Source of the DNA: Aplectana chamaeleonis
Taxonomy: Eukaryota; Nematoda; Chromadorea; Rhabditida; Cosmocercidae
NCBI GenBank assembly: GCA_029168955.1
Contig: JAPDOI010000039.1
Span: 1,922,001 to 1,986,000, forward strand
Direction: 5' to 3'
DNA length: 64,000 nucleotides
Part shown: one piece after another, positions 22,246 through 33,154 of the stretch
How the letters are laid out: every line of letters starts with the position of its first letter
Position numbering within the stretch: position 1 is the stretch's first letter
The notes under the pieces: generated by a model
Databases searched by the model: none
Told to the model about the DNA's origin: nothing
What the model saw: the letters and a program-made list of their open reading frames with translations, nothing else
Made by a program: the position numbers and the translations under genes

Positions 22246-22638
22246 TAACCAGACCTGGTTGCCAGAACTACGCATGTAGCCATGTTTTTCTGATCAACCA
22301 CCTTCCGGGTACTTGTAAAAGCTCCATTTTATCTGCCCGAGTAATGATAAAAAAATGTTTTTTGTAATGAAAAAAATTCAAAAAAAAATTTTCTCCCAAA
22401 CTTCTCATATTTGAGGCGCTGAACACGAATATGAGACACGTTTTCAATAATTCGAAAAATAAAGACAGTTTACGGCAGATGAATTTTATTTCAACTACGA
22501 AGCTCGCAGCTTCTACGTTCATAACCTTTTCTTTTACCATTACTCGGGCAGCTAGGGCAGGGTTTTTATGACTACCAAGGAGGAAGTCGATCAAAAAGAC
22601 CTGGTTTCATGGACAGTTCTGAAGACCAGGTCTGGTCA
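22246..22638. mobile_element. TIR element (about 390 bp)
   Basis: Terminal inverted repeats of roughly 120 bp with indels: ACCAGACCTGGTTGCCAGAA on the left pairs with the complement of GACCAGGTCTGGTCA on the right, and CTGCCCGAGTAATGATAAAA pairs with CTTTTACCATTACTCGGGCA inside. No coding capacity. Superfamily not determined. Confidence 0.7.
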
Positions 22639-23989
22639 TTCCCTTGTAAGTGTCCTTCACAAGTTATTTCAGTTCAACCCAACCCAAGAAGGGGTAGCAA
22701 TCCCACAGAAGTTTATAATGTGCTAGAACAGGAAAAGTGCGCGCATGTTTTATCTACATGATGTGTAACACAAAAACTTTGAGAAGTACGAGAAAAATAG
22801 TATCAAAAAAAGAAATGAATGACAAGTAGCAGGAATAGCCCTTTCGATTGGGGGTGAAGAGGTGAACTATTGGCCATTACGCTGCGTCCAGAAAAGCTCC
22901 TATTCAACAAGGTCTATTTACGCCATTAAAAGCTGTACTTTTCAGAATTGGATGATGGTCGCCAAGAACTAAGCTGATGAGAAAATGAGAAGCTTTTCCA
23001 TAAAAGACATATAGACATGAGTCAGACAACAGCATTAAAAAGCTGCTGAAGTGAGTAACTGCATGGAAAACCCGAATGTTTGTGTGGCAAACCGCATTTA
23101 CAAGAGTTCTGAGGAGAGCGGCCGGAAAAGGCCATCTTGCGAAACTGAGGATGCGGAGGGGAGTTAAAATGAGGAATGTTTTCGCGTTCGACGATCACCG
23201 ACCGCAGCCGTCGGCAATTTCAGTGTCCGCTCTCGTTTCAGCTTGAAGGAGTTCCGCAGCATTTCAGCAGAGTAACAGAAAGGAAGTATTGGAATTAAAT
23301 AATGGAGATGTTTTTTTTGATTAAGTCTGGCATGCTTGACAGATCACCAAGAGGATTACTGCTTCAGGCGTCACCAGTGACGGGAAAGATGAGGCCAAAG
23401 TCGTCCTCGACTAATAGTATACTAATTGGACGGCGCTACACTAATCTTGTGTAATTGAGACAGTGGGAAGAAAGAGTAGGGCGTCCAGAAAGATCGTCTC
23501 AGCAGAATTGCCTTCATGGTTAACGAACACTTGTCATTATTTCTCTTCGGACTTAGCTAGCAAAGATGTCACATATGCAGAAGAAAAAAAAGGTCCACGG
23601 CCTCCAAGACTGACAATAAGATTCACAAGATAAAATGTTGTTAGAGAACTGAGTAAAGTTCGGGCTGTTGGACACAAATGGTCAAGTTTTGATGTATGGT
23701 AAGTCTTTCTAATTTAGGGATTCTACGAAGAAGAACAATGGACCTGGTGTAAAAAATCAGCTAACTTGCCATTTGAATGTTTCACTGAACTGATTATACG
23801 AGCTTTTAGTAGAATGGATAAAGCTTTCGGAACTAATAAATTCCTGTGGGATTGCACCCACTTTTGGTTTTCATTAAAACTGTAGAGGTTTTTGAATGCT
23901 GGACGCATACAATGACCAAACGGCCTGCCAATGCCTGAGTCAGTGTTCTTAGAGTCCCAGTGAAATCTGGCACCAAGTTATCGATCACG
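22639..23989. other. No supported gene
   Basis: Only short frames. No repeat structure noticed. Confidence 0.5.
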
Positions 23990-24218
23990 TACTCTGGCAA
24001 ACTGGGGCGTCGACAACAGGTCGATAAGTTGTCATCTCATAAACCGCTCCCTGTTGACAAGTCAAATCGCCGTATTGTCAGCCTGAGACCTGCCCGTTGC
24101 CCAGCGACGTCCGCCTGTTGTCGGGCTGTTGACAACTCAATGTGTCGCGTTTAGCAGCCTATTTAGCAGCAGTTTACATCTTACAGGACTGTTTCATCTA
24201 GCTTAGGTACTACTCTTA

Positions 24219-24372
24219 CCGACACGCATCGCGGTCGGCGCACCGGCACGATCGGTCCTCCGGCTCGCGTCGCGGTCGGCACTCACACACGCGTCACGGT
24301 CGGCACTCCGTCACGCGTCGCAGTCGATACTCCGACACGCGTCGCGGTCTGCACTCCGACACACGTCGTGGC
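24219..24372. repeat. 24-bp minisatellite
   Basis: About six tandem units of CACTCCGACACGCGTCGCGG plus four bases, GC-rich with MluI-like ACGCGT sites, inside the 23992-24802 element. Confidence 0.75.
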
Positions 24373-24445
24373 TGGGTTGCCCAGCCTCCACTGGGGTCAC
24401 CACCGGATAGGCAGGACCTCCAGATGCTGGGAGGGTCCAACGTAC

Positions 24446-24467
24446 CGCAAACTTGGGTTATTGAACC
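24446..24467 (-). other. SL1-like 22-mer (19 of 22 identical)
   Basis: On the minus strand GGTTCAATAACCCAAGTTTG is followed by CG and then GTAC. Nematode SL1 is GGTTTAATTACCCAAGTTTG plus AG, followed in the SL RNA gene by GTA at the splice donor. It lies in a TIR element, so it is probably a repeat-borne derivative and not a functional gene. Confidence 0.5.
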
Positions 24468-24804
24468 GGCTGCGCTTTCATCATTCACAGCATGCCTGAA
24501 AAATGCGGTATTTTCAGGCTTGCACCCTATTTCAAACTGGTCACGTCGAAAACCAGAGGTGAAAAATGAAAATATTCCTCAGTCGTCCAATTACCAGTGT
24601 TAGGGTTAGATCTTTCGCATAGGGCGGGTAGCGCATACCTGAATCGACGAGATCATAATTCGCGGCCGTAATTGCTGTGCAACAGCTCGACATCGACCAG
24701 AGCATAACTCGCGGGCACGGCCCCGCCGAATATCGGCGCGTTGGCCAGAAGTGACTCATGGTGGGCGGATCAACCTGTTGTCGACGCCCCAGTTTGCCAG
24801 AGTA

Positions 24805-26180
24805 GTGAGATCAGGATTGAATGGCCTTGAAGGAGGACCGATCAATGGACAGTGTGCGAAGATAGCAGCGCCTCTTGACACTGCGCTACCCGCAAGATTA
24901 GCTGGTCCATTCCAAGACCGCTTGGAAAATCGTTGGGTCAAGAATTTCAAAAATCGTGTTCAGTGCCACAAAGAGGTATATTCAAATCCACATATGATAA
25001 ATGTGTCGGCTTTGACTAGACTCGACTACAAACATTTTCGTACGTCGGTAGCTTATCTTTAACTGATAAAAACTTTTCTATAATAGCTCGATCTAATACA
25101 GAATGACGGCTGCGGTAAAATTTTCAGAATCATGTTTCGTTTCTCCCTTTCTTTCTGCTAGTGTTTTCGTCTTTGAAGAAATAAGCATTGTTTGAATTCT
25201 GTTTTATTGGTCTTGAAACGTTCCACAAGCATTACTGAAATAGACTATCAATTTTTTCGTTCAAATCTACAAGTCTGTAAAAACCCCAAAAACCTCAGAA
25301 AAAAGGCACGAACGTCGAATCGGTAACAACTTTCGTAGTGACGCTTCCTGGCCAACATTTGTGGAGCATTAATGGTAAAGCAGTGATCCCGATTGTTCAT
25401 TCCGTGATTTCAACTACGGAATAGCATGCCTATCGAGCCATTATGACCCCCCACTGCTTCACGCAATATTGCACAAAGCCCAAATGCGGAACGTCAAATA
25501 AAATTAGGCCTGTAAGTGAATGGGTTCATGCATCCGAGTATTTGCCCGAACGGCCAAACCCGATTATTCAGAATATTCTATTAACATTTCGTAGTAAAGG
25601 CTAAAAATATATAATTCGGGCACCTCGATTCGTTGTGATTTGTGCGAGCCAAATATGAGAAAGAAAGCCGGTTCTGTGGTGAAGGAGAAAATTGGGATCA
25701 GAAAGGGTTGTGATTATGGATGAGAGAAATTTCGGCTTCCGAATTTTCGCAAGTGCGGAAGCAGTAACAGGATGTGTGAGGAAACATAACGAAATACTGA
25801 AAAAACAGATACTTGGAACGTCATTTCTGAAATTTGAAACGGTTTTTTCACTATTTTTGTTTCAGTTTCCGCACCTGCGGAAGTTACGGAAACAGAGGTA
25901 CCCTTGATGGGATCCGAGATTTTGAAAGTTTCTATTGCGTTCGGGTGCGACATCAAGGTTGTCTGAAATTCCTCTAGAACCTCTCTTGTGCCCACGTTTT
26001 GCGGAGTTTCTTCATTTGATGCAGAACTTGTTAGAAACTTCCTGTTGCTTCAACAATTAAGTTAGTTAATTATTTTAATGCAAGGATTTGATGTCAAAAT
26101 ATCCAACCTAAAAACTTCAATGTGCACAAATCTTGTGCACCTTTCTGTACCTGTTTTTTTATAAAGAAGGGACATTCAAG
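24805..26180. other. No supported gene
   Basis: A pair of inverted CCGCA-rich segments at about 25735-25770 and 25860-25890 makes overlapping frames on both strands. No domain is recognised. Confidence 0.45.
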
Positions 26181-26269
26181 TTGGCACAGATGGCAGTGAC
26201 TGTTTTAGATCCCTTTCGACGATGTAGTTCGCGGTGGCGCAAACTACGAGGGAGCCGGCCCGACTGAGC

Positions 26270-27015
26270 AGTTTCTGCAGGTGGGTGGCAGGATGCCTCC
26301 GAGGGAGCGGCCTGTTACACCCCCTCATTCCGTGAGACGAGATTTCGAGAAGAGCGACGTTCGCTAAACCCCGAAAATTCTTGCCTCGATGGAGCAAGGC
26401 TAACGGAATTTGTACTGAGAACCGAAAGCTAATTTCGTCATTTTCTTCTCTCAGTCGTTAAACCCGTGAATTCTCGCCATAGGTGTAAGGAGCAATTCCG
26501 TATTTGGAGACAGTTGTTTGATCAGCGATCTCAACCGGCGCTGGCTAAGCTGGTCGCAGGGAGGTCGTTCGCTCATCGCTGGTCTAGTTACCTAACGGAG
26601 TTATTACTCAAAACTTTGTGGACGGTCGTGGAGAATGACCCCGAGCCGCTCTGTGGATGACCTGGTCAAGGATAATTTCGATCACGAGGGTGCTGCAGGC
26701 GGCGGGGAAGAAGCGGCAAAGCTTTGGTCGCAGTTGGGATCGCTCATATAGTAAGGAACCGAACAGGGTGGAGCGATCAAGGCAAAAATCTTCCCCCTTC
26801 TTTTCGCATTCGGAGCAAGAATTTCCGTAGTTTATGCGAGCGATTTAGCGAGAACTTCATTAATCGGAGTTGAAAATTTTGTAAGTAACATAAATTCTCG
26901 CGCCAAACGTAAATTCCCACAAAAAAAAAGAGATGCCCAGGGTTTGAGAGGCGTAACTGCCTCTGAAACTCTGGACATCTCTTGTTTTTGTGTGAGGAAC
27001 CTCGCTACCCATTGA
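26270..27015 (+). mobile_element. Dispersed repeat A, copy 2
   Basis: Begins GGATGCCTCCGAGGGAGCGG, like 14850, and includes CAAGGATAATTTCGATCA and GGCGGGGAAGAAGCGG, which parallel 15765-15815. Near its end a long hairpin (26930-26981) pairs GAGATGCCCAGGGTTTGAGA with its complement around a short GTAACT-type loop. No coding capacity. Confidence 0.6.
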
Positions 27016-27040
27016 CAAAGCTGTTCTTCTATTGCAATCT

Positions 27041-27531
27041 ACAGTTTACCGCAATGTTAAAAGGACATGGTGCGGTTGCGGTCACACACTAAAACTACGG
27101 TGAAAGACGCCAGATTTCATTATCGATCGGCAACACACTTGATTTTTGGGGTGAGTAACCGTATTTCTTCTTTTTCTTGTTTACTTCTGCCTTACTTTTG
27201 TTTCTAACTCTTATATTCTTACGATAAGGGCCTTTTCTTGGTGTGCGAGAGGAATTTGCCGCTTTTTCCGATTTCAAAACAAAATTTGAGAAAAAAAACA
27301 CTTTGAAGCCCGAACAAACGGCTAATTTCCCTCACGCACTAAGAATAACCCCTATTCGCAATATTCAATCGGTTAGAAACAGAATTAATGCCGAAACAAA
27401 CAAGAACAACCGTAACTTACAGATAAAATCAGCTGTGCTGTCGATCGATAACGAAATTTTGGCGTCTTTCACCATAGTTTTACTGTGTGACCGCAACCGC
27501 ACCATTTCCTTTTAACATTGCGATAAACTGC
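27041..27531. mobile_element. TIR element, family C copy 1 (about 490 bp)
   Basis: Ends ACAGTTTACCGCAATGTTAA and CGGTTGCGGTCACACA pair with the complement at the right end, with TIRs about 80 bp long. A second member is at 55071-55379. Internal frames have no recognised domain. Confidence 0.75.
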
Positions 27532-27542
27532 ACAGATATTAC

Positions 27543-28036
27543 TTAAAGGCAGTGTTCACGATAAAAAATGTGTTTAAGTTTCCACTAGGGATGGGAAGTG
27601 GAGGGGCACACTATAACGTTGACGTCGAAAGAAAGCATGAAAACGAGCCAGGAAATGCTCCAACAGAGCCCGAAGTTGCCACTTCGAGCTCAAGGCAAAC
27701 CCCAAAAGCGCAACACACGCCCACCGACGTGAACAAATGAATGTTCGAGATCGTGAGATGAGCGATGATTTCCAATCATTAGCCCCGTTCTTCCCTTCAT
27801 TCTGAGCTTCTCTCCTCACTCAGGTCAGCTTGCATAAATCGGCTGCAAAAGGCGCAATTTACACGCCTCGGACAACTCTTCCACCATGTTTCCTCAGCTC
27901 AACCTTTGAGGGACCATAACTCCGTTCCAAGAATGTCTTGTACGACTTCAGAGACATCATTGGAATCAGCATGGGGCCCTTTTCAAGATAGGCTGTAAAA
28001 CAGAATAACGATTTTCATCGTGAACACTGCCTTTAA
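27543..28036 (-). mobile_element. TTAAAGGCAGTG MITE, subfamily 2, first of a chain
   Basis: Inverted ends TTAAAGGCAGTGTTCACGAT and ATCGTGAACACTGCCTTTAA. The interior matches 46880-47350 in reverse. It shares its terminal TTTAAA with the next copy, so the two are joined head to tail without spacer. Confidence 0.82.
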
Positions 28037-28538
28037 AGGCAGTGTCCACGATAAAAACCATGTCTGATTTTTTGGTGGAGATCGGCAGCTGCGGGGCCTA
28101 GCGGAACCCTAACGTTGAAAAAACTGAGAAAAATGAGCTCGGAACGGTCCCCTACGGCCCCAAAGTTGGACACCCATCAGCTCGTCATTCCCAGATGCAC
28201 TTTCCACGCCCACCGACGTGAACAAATGAATGCTCGAGATTGTGAGATGAGCGATCGTTTCCGATCAACAGCCCCGTTCTTCCCTTCATTCTCAACTTCT
28301 CTCTCTCTACTCAGGTTAGCTCGCATACATCGGCTGCAAAAGATGGAAGTTACAAGCCTCAAACAACTCGTCCACCATGTTTCCTTAGCTCAATATTTGA
28401 GGGACCATAACTCCGTTTCCTGAAGGTCTTGTGCGATTTCAGAGATATCATTGGAATCAGCATGGGGCCGTTTTCAAGATAGGCGGAAAAACAGATAAAC
28501 AATTTCTATCGTGAACATATCGTGAACACTGCCTTTAA
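28033..28538 (-). mobile_element. TTAAAGGCAGTG MITE, subfamily 2, second of a chain
   Basis: Same ends as the previous copy. Interior segments such as CCCCGTTCTTCCCTTCATTC and GGGACCATAACTCCGTTTCC are shared with it. Near the right end ATCGTGAACAT is duplicated. Confidence 0.82.
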
Positions 28539-28900
28539 AGGCAGTGTTCACGATAAATTTCACTCCGATATCTCCACTGCTTACGGAAGGTCTGGTGCCC
28601 TATATAACAAGGCATGTTTGAAAAGGACACGAAAGACGCGCTTTTGAGCAAAGCTAGGCCCTCTCCTGTTTACGTTGATTTTTGAGCGTGGAGGAATTGA
28701 CCGCTAGAACGATGATACCTATCAGTGCAATGAAGCGATCAGCTCACTTATCAGCACTTCCTTCACTTGATCATTCCTGTTATCTGAGTCTTCATTTCTT
28801 CATTCCGAAGGGGGCGGATCTGGGGCACCAGGCGTGTCTGGGGCACCAAAACGCTTGTTTGTAGCCGTTATTTTGCCGCTCCTGGCTCGTTTTCTACCGT
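28535..28900. mobile_element. TTAAAGGCAGTG MITE end, third of a chain (partial)
   Basis: A third left end, TTAAAGGCAGTGTTCACGAT, starts directly at the junction with the previous copy. The matching right end is not visible, so the extent is approximate. Confidence 0.5.
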
Positions 28901-30291
28901 TGTTTCGGCACTGGGAGCCCATGATCCTCCTCGCCTATCATTTCACTGTGGAAAGTCAACGAGGATGATCATCGGGAACCCTGACTTTGAACATCTCGTT
29001 CAGAGAATAGATCGCGAAAATGTACATGTTTTTTTTCCGGAAATAACTCGAACTTAGAATTTTCCGATCCACAATGCACATCACTAGATATCAACTTGGA
29101 CTTCGAACACGCCTCCGTTTTCAGGTATCGAAAAAATCTTGGTTCCAACAGTTACAAGGATAGGCGACCTTTTCCCCAAGTTTGGTCAAGGCTCCCAGAT
29201 CAGGGATGTGCGGCAATAATTGCCGTTTGCCGTTTGTCGTTTGCCGGCCATTTTTGTGACTTTTTTGCCGTTTGTTGTTTGCCGAAAATTTTGTTATTCT
29301 TCCGGCAAAACTCGGCAAAACATTCAAAGGAAACGCCGTCTATGCTAGCGGCCATGTAGGCACTAGGGGTAATCCGACTATCCGTTGTTCGCTTGACCGT
29401 TATCCGGGGTTGTGACTTATCTGGGGTGGTAGTAAATGGGTTCGAAAACGCGTGGAAACTCGGGGTAAATTTGGTGTAAACTGCAGCTAAACGCGAGCTT
29501 TATATTTGACGATTTTCAGGAAAGGGACCAGACATTACTGGAACTACGCACTCGCACGCCAGGTATGAGCCACTAGATTCGCATAGTGTGAAAAAATTTC
29601 CTGAAAAAGGTTCATTCTGTCTTTCTTGGAAAAATATTGATCTAGAAAAAAATCTGAAGATTTTTCGCACTTTTTTCAGCTCGTGGTAAGTTCGCGCAGA
29701 ACTGCAACATAACGCGAGCTGACAGAGAACTTGGAAATAGTGTGTGAATGGGGAAAAGTTGGATAGCTATTGAAGAAGTCCTCCGGAGAACGTTTCAGAA
29801 AGCTTAACATTTTTTTCTTTATTCGTATGCTATTTCCATTTTCACTGTCAGCTCGCGTTAAGTTGACAGTAATAGTCCAAATCCAGTGTGGTGCTTTAGT
29901 TTCTGTTCCAGAGTTTCGACAGATTCTCCTGTAGCTAGAAGAAGCAGGAAGCATTTGTACGACACAGAAGCATTTGTGCAACACACATGGGCAGGGACTC
30001 TGAGAAAGTATGCCGCGGCAGTGTCAGGAAAGTACCGCGGCAGTGTCAGGAAAGTACCGCAACCCTCGACTTGCCGCGATAGTTCCACGATAGTACCGCA
30101 GCAGCCCCGTGATGATTAGTGTGTCGTAGAGATTCCGTTGCAGTTTTTCTTGACGGTCGACAACGCCGTGACATTGCCGCGGCAGTACCGGTGCAGTTCC
30201 GTGTTGGAACCGCACAAACTCCGCGAGGATGCATCAGCGAACCCCGTCGACTACGATTCACTGTTGTGTGTTTTAGAACGAGGTTGTTGCT

Positions 30292-30313
30292 GGTTCAACA
30301 GCCCAAATTTGAC
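30292..30313 (+). other. SL1-like 22-mer (weak, 16 of 22)
   Basis: GGTTCAACAGCCCAAATTTG followed by AC and then GTACAT. It aligns base for base with the better match at 33133-33154 within the same dispersed repeat, so it is a diverged homologue of that site. Confidence 0.4.
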
Positions 30314-30503
30314 GTACATCCCGTATCTCCTGGGTCACAATAACGGGGATACACTCTGTCCCTATCAGACAGAGGACGCAAGCACCGCAGGTGTGTTCTT
30401 GTTCGTAGGTCCACCCAGTTGTATTATGACTCAATTCATATGAATTACTTGCAGTCGGTCCTACTTTTGTCAGAGCGCAGCCACCTATCGGTAAGCCGCT
30501 GCG

Positions 30504-30612
30504 GCACCACCGCGGAGCCGCAGCAGCACCACCGCGGAGCCGCAGCAGCACCACCGCGGAGCCGCAGCGGCACCACCTCAAAGCCGCAGCGGCACTACTG
30601 CGGAGTCGCAGC
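30504..30612 (+). repeat. 22-bp GC-rich minisatellite
   Basis: About five tandem units of GCACCACCGCGGAGCCGCAG plus two bases. Similar GCGGAGCCGCAGCGGCAC units occur in the related block near 33280-33370. Confidence 0.75.
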
Positions 30613-31479
30613 TCTATGAGATCCCAGATGTCTTGTTTTGTCCATTTGACGTTTTGAAATGGAACTTCTCCCTAGAATTGGAATTATTAGAATGTTGATA
30701 TAACTATTGGAAAAAAAGGAAAAAAAGAAGAGCGGTATATGTGAATTCGATTGCCGTTTGCCGGCCGTTTTTGGGATTCTTTTGCCGATTGCCGTTTGCC
30801 GAAATCTCAAAATCGTTTGCCGCACATCCCTGTCCCAGAGTTCACGAGTTTTACGCTAAAGCTGTATGATTCAGTTAGGAGCAGGTATGTTCGGCAACCG
30901 ATTTCGAAAAATTGACAAACGGAAATCGACAACGGAAGAATAAAAACCTCGCACAGAAAACGATACGAATGTACGGAAAGTAACTGTAAAAAATTAAATA
31001 TTTCTTCATGCAAGTTTCGTATTCCAATAACAATATAAGAAATAGTTTTGAATAATACCACAAGAGGTTTAACAATACCTGATATGCAAAACCAGCACCG
31101 GAATGAGTATTCTATTGAAAACCGGTAAAAAATCTTGTGGTGTAAGAATAGTAATTTTCAAAGCTCTCTTGTGTCAACCTTTTTCGGAGGTGCGAAGCGA
31201 TAATTCCAGCGATGCTGAGATCGCTACTTATGATTGGCATACGAGCAAAATAGTCTTGCACTTCCTGAACGAAGAGTTTCCAAAAATTTAAAGAAACCCC
31301 AGGATCACTTCGACGTCAAACTCATAACTTTAGATATACACCGCATTTTTCAAGCCTTTTATTCTCTTTACCACCCTTACCTATCATCGACGCAAAGATT
31401 CTATTCAAAAGGTTGCATATATTTTTTATTGGAAGCTGGGTCATCAGTCGTCATTAGAGCGCGGATCTCTCGCTACAAC

Positions 31480-31531
31480 GATAACAAACGACGCGACTTG
31501 GATCCAAGTCCAGATCGCGACGTTTGTTATC
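31480..31531. repeat. 52-nt near-perfect palindrome
   Basis: GATAACAAACG at the start pairs with CGTTTGTTATC at the end, and the middle is centred on CTTGGATCCAAG. It lies next to a lone hAT-like end. Confidence 0.65.
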
Positions 31532-31544
31532 TTTTGCGCACTTT

Positions 31545-31661
31545 CTGCCGATTTTAGTCGAAAAGAGAGAAAAACGGCAAACGAGAATCGACAAAATTCG
31601 TCTAAAACGGCCGGCAAACCACAATCGGCAACCGGCAAACCGCAATTGTCACACATCCCTG
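31545..31661. mobile_element. Lone hAT-like right end
   Basis: GGCAAACC/GGCAACCGGC repeats followed by CACACATCCCTG at 31650-31661 match the right end of 29201-30832. No partner left end is seen upstream, so it is a truncated copy. Confidence 0.55.
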
Positions 31662-32429
31662 ATTAGGAGGACGCGACGCTACTTGGCGAGAATAGAAGTA
31701 CGTGAGGAAACAAAGGGGACAATCGATCGAATGGTTTCGCTCTTTGGTGATTGATTGAATGATTTCTTTCAAACGAATCGGTATTAGATTAATTCCACTG
31801 TCGAGTTCCACCACCTCGCCATAGGAGCATCGGAAAAAGGCCGGGATCATACTTCCAGCGACAAGCGACGCAACGCGATGTTTTCCATCATTATCGACCG
31901 GAGATCGGTATGCGTGAAATACACTGTTGCTGGTCGCGGAGGTATGATCCCGGCGTAATGGTTGGGGTCCAAGCAGGAAAGATTGATTTAGTGAGTCGAG
32001 TTGAATTGTTGAAGTTAATGAGAAAAGAACGAGCCTGGATATTAACTCCTAGTCATGTGTAGTACTCCTTGAGGACGATAAACTTGATGATCATTTGCTA
32101 CGCATGTGTTTTCAAATAGAGTCTTGCGTAATCACCCTTCATACTGCATTTGCAAAACAATCCAGTCATTATGCTGAAGGGTCCCACCGGCTTGATTCAC
32201 GTTTCCTGCGTGAGTAATAGGAGTGTGGATGCGTTGAGTATGACTGAATTCTAGAACAGGGCTTCATATTAACACACAGCTTGATACAAATGACGCTCAT
32301 GGCAAACGAGAGCAGCATAAACAAATTATTTGGCACCGAATCTTGTTCCGCATTCGCGTATTACTGTCCGAGAAGGAACAGATGCTCGCGGAATCTCCGC
32401 TTGGTTGCGAAATTTGTGAGGTCATTCAC
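31662..32429. other. No supported gene
   Basis: A short inverted pair, GCCGGGATCATAC and GTATGATCCCGGC (about 31840-31955), is present. Nothing else recognised. Confidence 0.45.
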
Positions 32430-32622
32430 TGAGCCAAATTCCGGTCCACATTTGCTGATAACGCCTGTTGCATCACGCAACAGGATGATAGTCGTGTTGG
32501 GACCACTTGGTCCCGACACGAGTTGGGACCACTTGGTCCCGACACGATTAACCATTCTCTTGTTGCGTGATGCAACAGCTGTAATCCACAATTGCGGACC
32601 GGAACTTGGCTCCGAGAACGAC
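32430..32622. repeat. Palindromic MITE-like element with duplicated centre
   Basis: Arms such as GAGCCAAATTCCGGTCCACA and CTGTTGCATCACGCAACAG pair with their complements on the right. The centre holds two tandem 26-bp copies of a unit containing TTGGGACCACTTGGTCCC, itself a palindrome. No coding potential is accepted. Confidence 0.7.
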
Positions 32623-33132
32623 AATATAATCAGGAAGAATACATGGTCCAATTCATGTCTCGCAAGCACAAAGCGTCGGCGATCTCGCCTCTGTGAAGTT
32701 CAAACAATTTTCTGTTAAAGGCAGTGGTCACGATGAAAAACGTTGTTGAAAAAAAAAACTACAAAAACCAGCTTAGATCGAAAACAGCTGAAAAACAATG
32801 AAGGTAGCGCGGTAAAAAAACGGGCTAGAATTAAAGTTTCTAGAGCCCAACTCGGGGAAAATTTGCCGCGTCAATGCCGGGGAAGTACTGCTACCCTCAA
32901 CTACACGATACACGACCCGCGATAGTTCCGCGATAGTTCCGCAGCGGCTCAGTGATCGGACGATTCTGTTGCCGTGTCCTAAGCCCCGACATTGCCGCGA
33001 TACTACCGTAGCGGCTCCGCGTTGAAACCGCGCCGGCTCCGCGTTAGAACCGCGCCGGCACCGCGAGGATGCAGCAGCAAACCCTCGTGGAGTACGATGT
33101 ACAGTCTTGTGTGGTAAAACGAAATTGTCGCC

Positions 33133-33154
33133 GGTTCAATTACCCAAGTTTGAG
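33133..33154 (+). other. SL1-like 22-mer (21 of 22 identical)
   Basis: GGTTCAATTACCCAAGTTTG followed by AG, then GTACATTCC. It differs from nematode SL1 by one base (T to C at position 5) and is followed by GTA, as in an SL RNA gene where the leader ends at a splice donor. I find no AATTTTGG-type Sm site in the next 100 nt, and it lies in a dispersed repeat, so a working SL RNA gene is doubtful. It could be an SL-derived repeat. Confidence 0.55.

Larger units (their letters stand above)
23992..24802. mobile_element. TIR element with TA target duplication (about 811 bp)
   Basis: Perfect inverted ends CTCTGGCAAACTGGGGCGTC... and the complement extend about 30 bp on each side. Both ends are bounded by TA (23990-23991 and 24803-24804), consistent with a Tc1/mariner-type target. 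No transposase is present. It carries a 24-bp minisatellite and an SL1-like sequence. Confidence 0.75.
29201..30832. mobile_element. hAT-like non-autonomous element (1632 bp)
   Basis: Ends CAGGGATGTGCGGCA and TGCCGCACATCCCTG are inverted repeats. An 8-bp target duplication, TCCCAGAT/TCCCAGAG (one mismatch), flanks it at 29193-29200 and 30833-30840. Subterminal regions are rich in GCCGTTTGCC-type repeats. No hAT transposase or dimerisation domain is visible. It carries a segment (about 30005-30612) that recurs at 32860-33380 and includes an SL1-like sequence. Confidence 0.82.

Noticed and set aside
32281..32718. 145-codon plus frame and 102-codon minus frame
   Set aside because: They cover the palindromic element at 32430-32622 and mirror each other.
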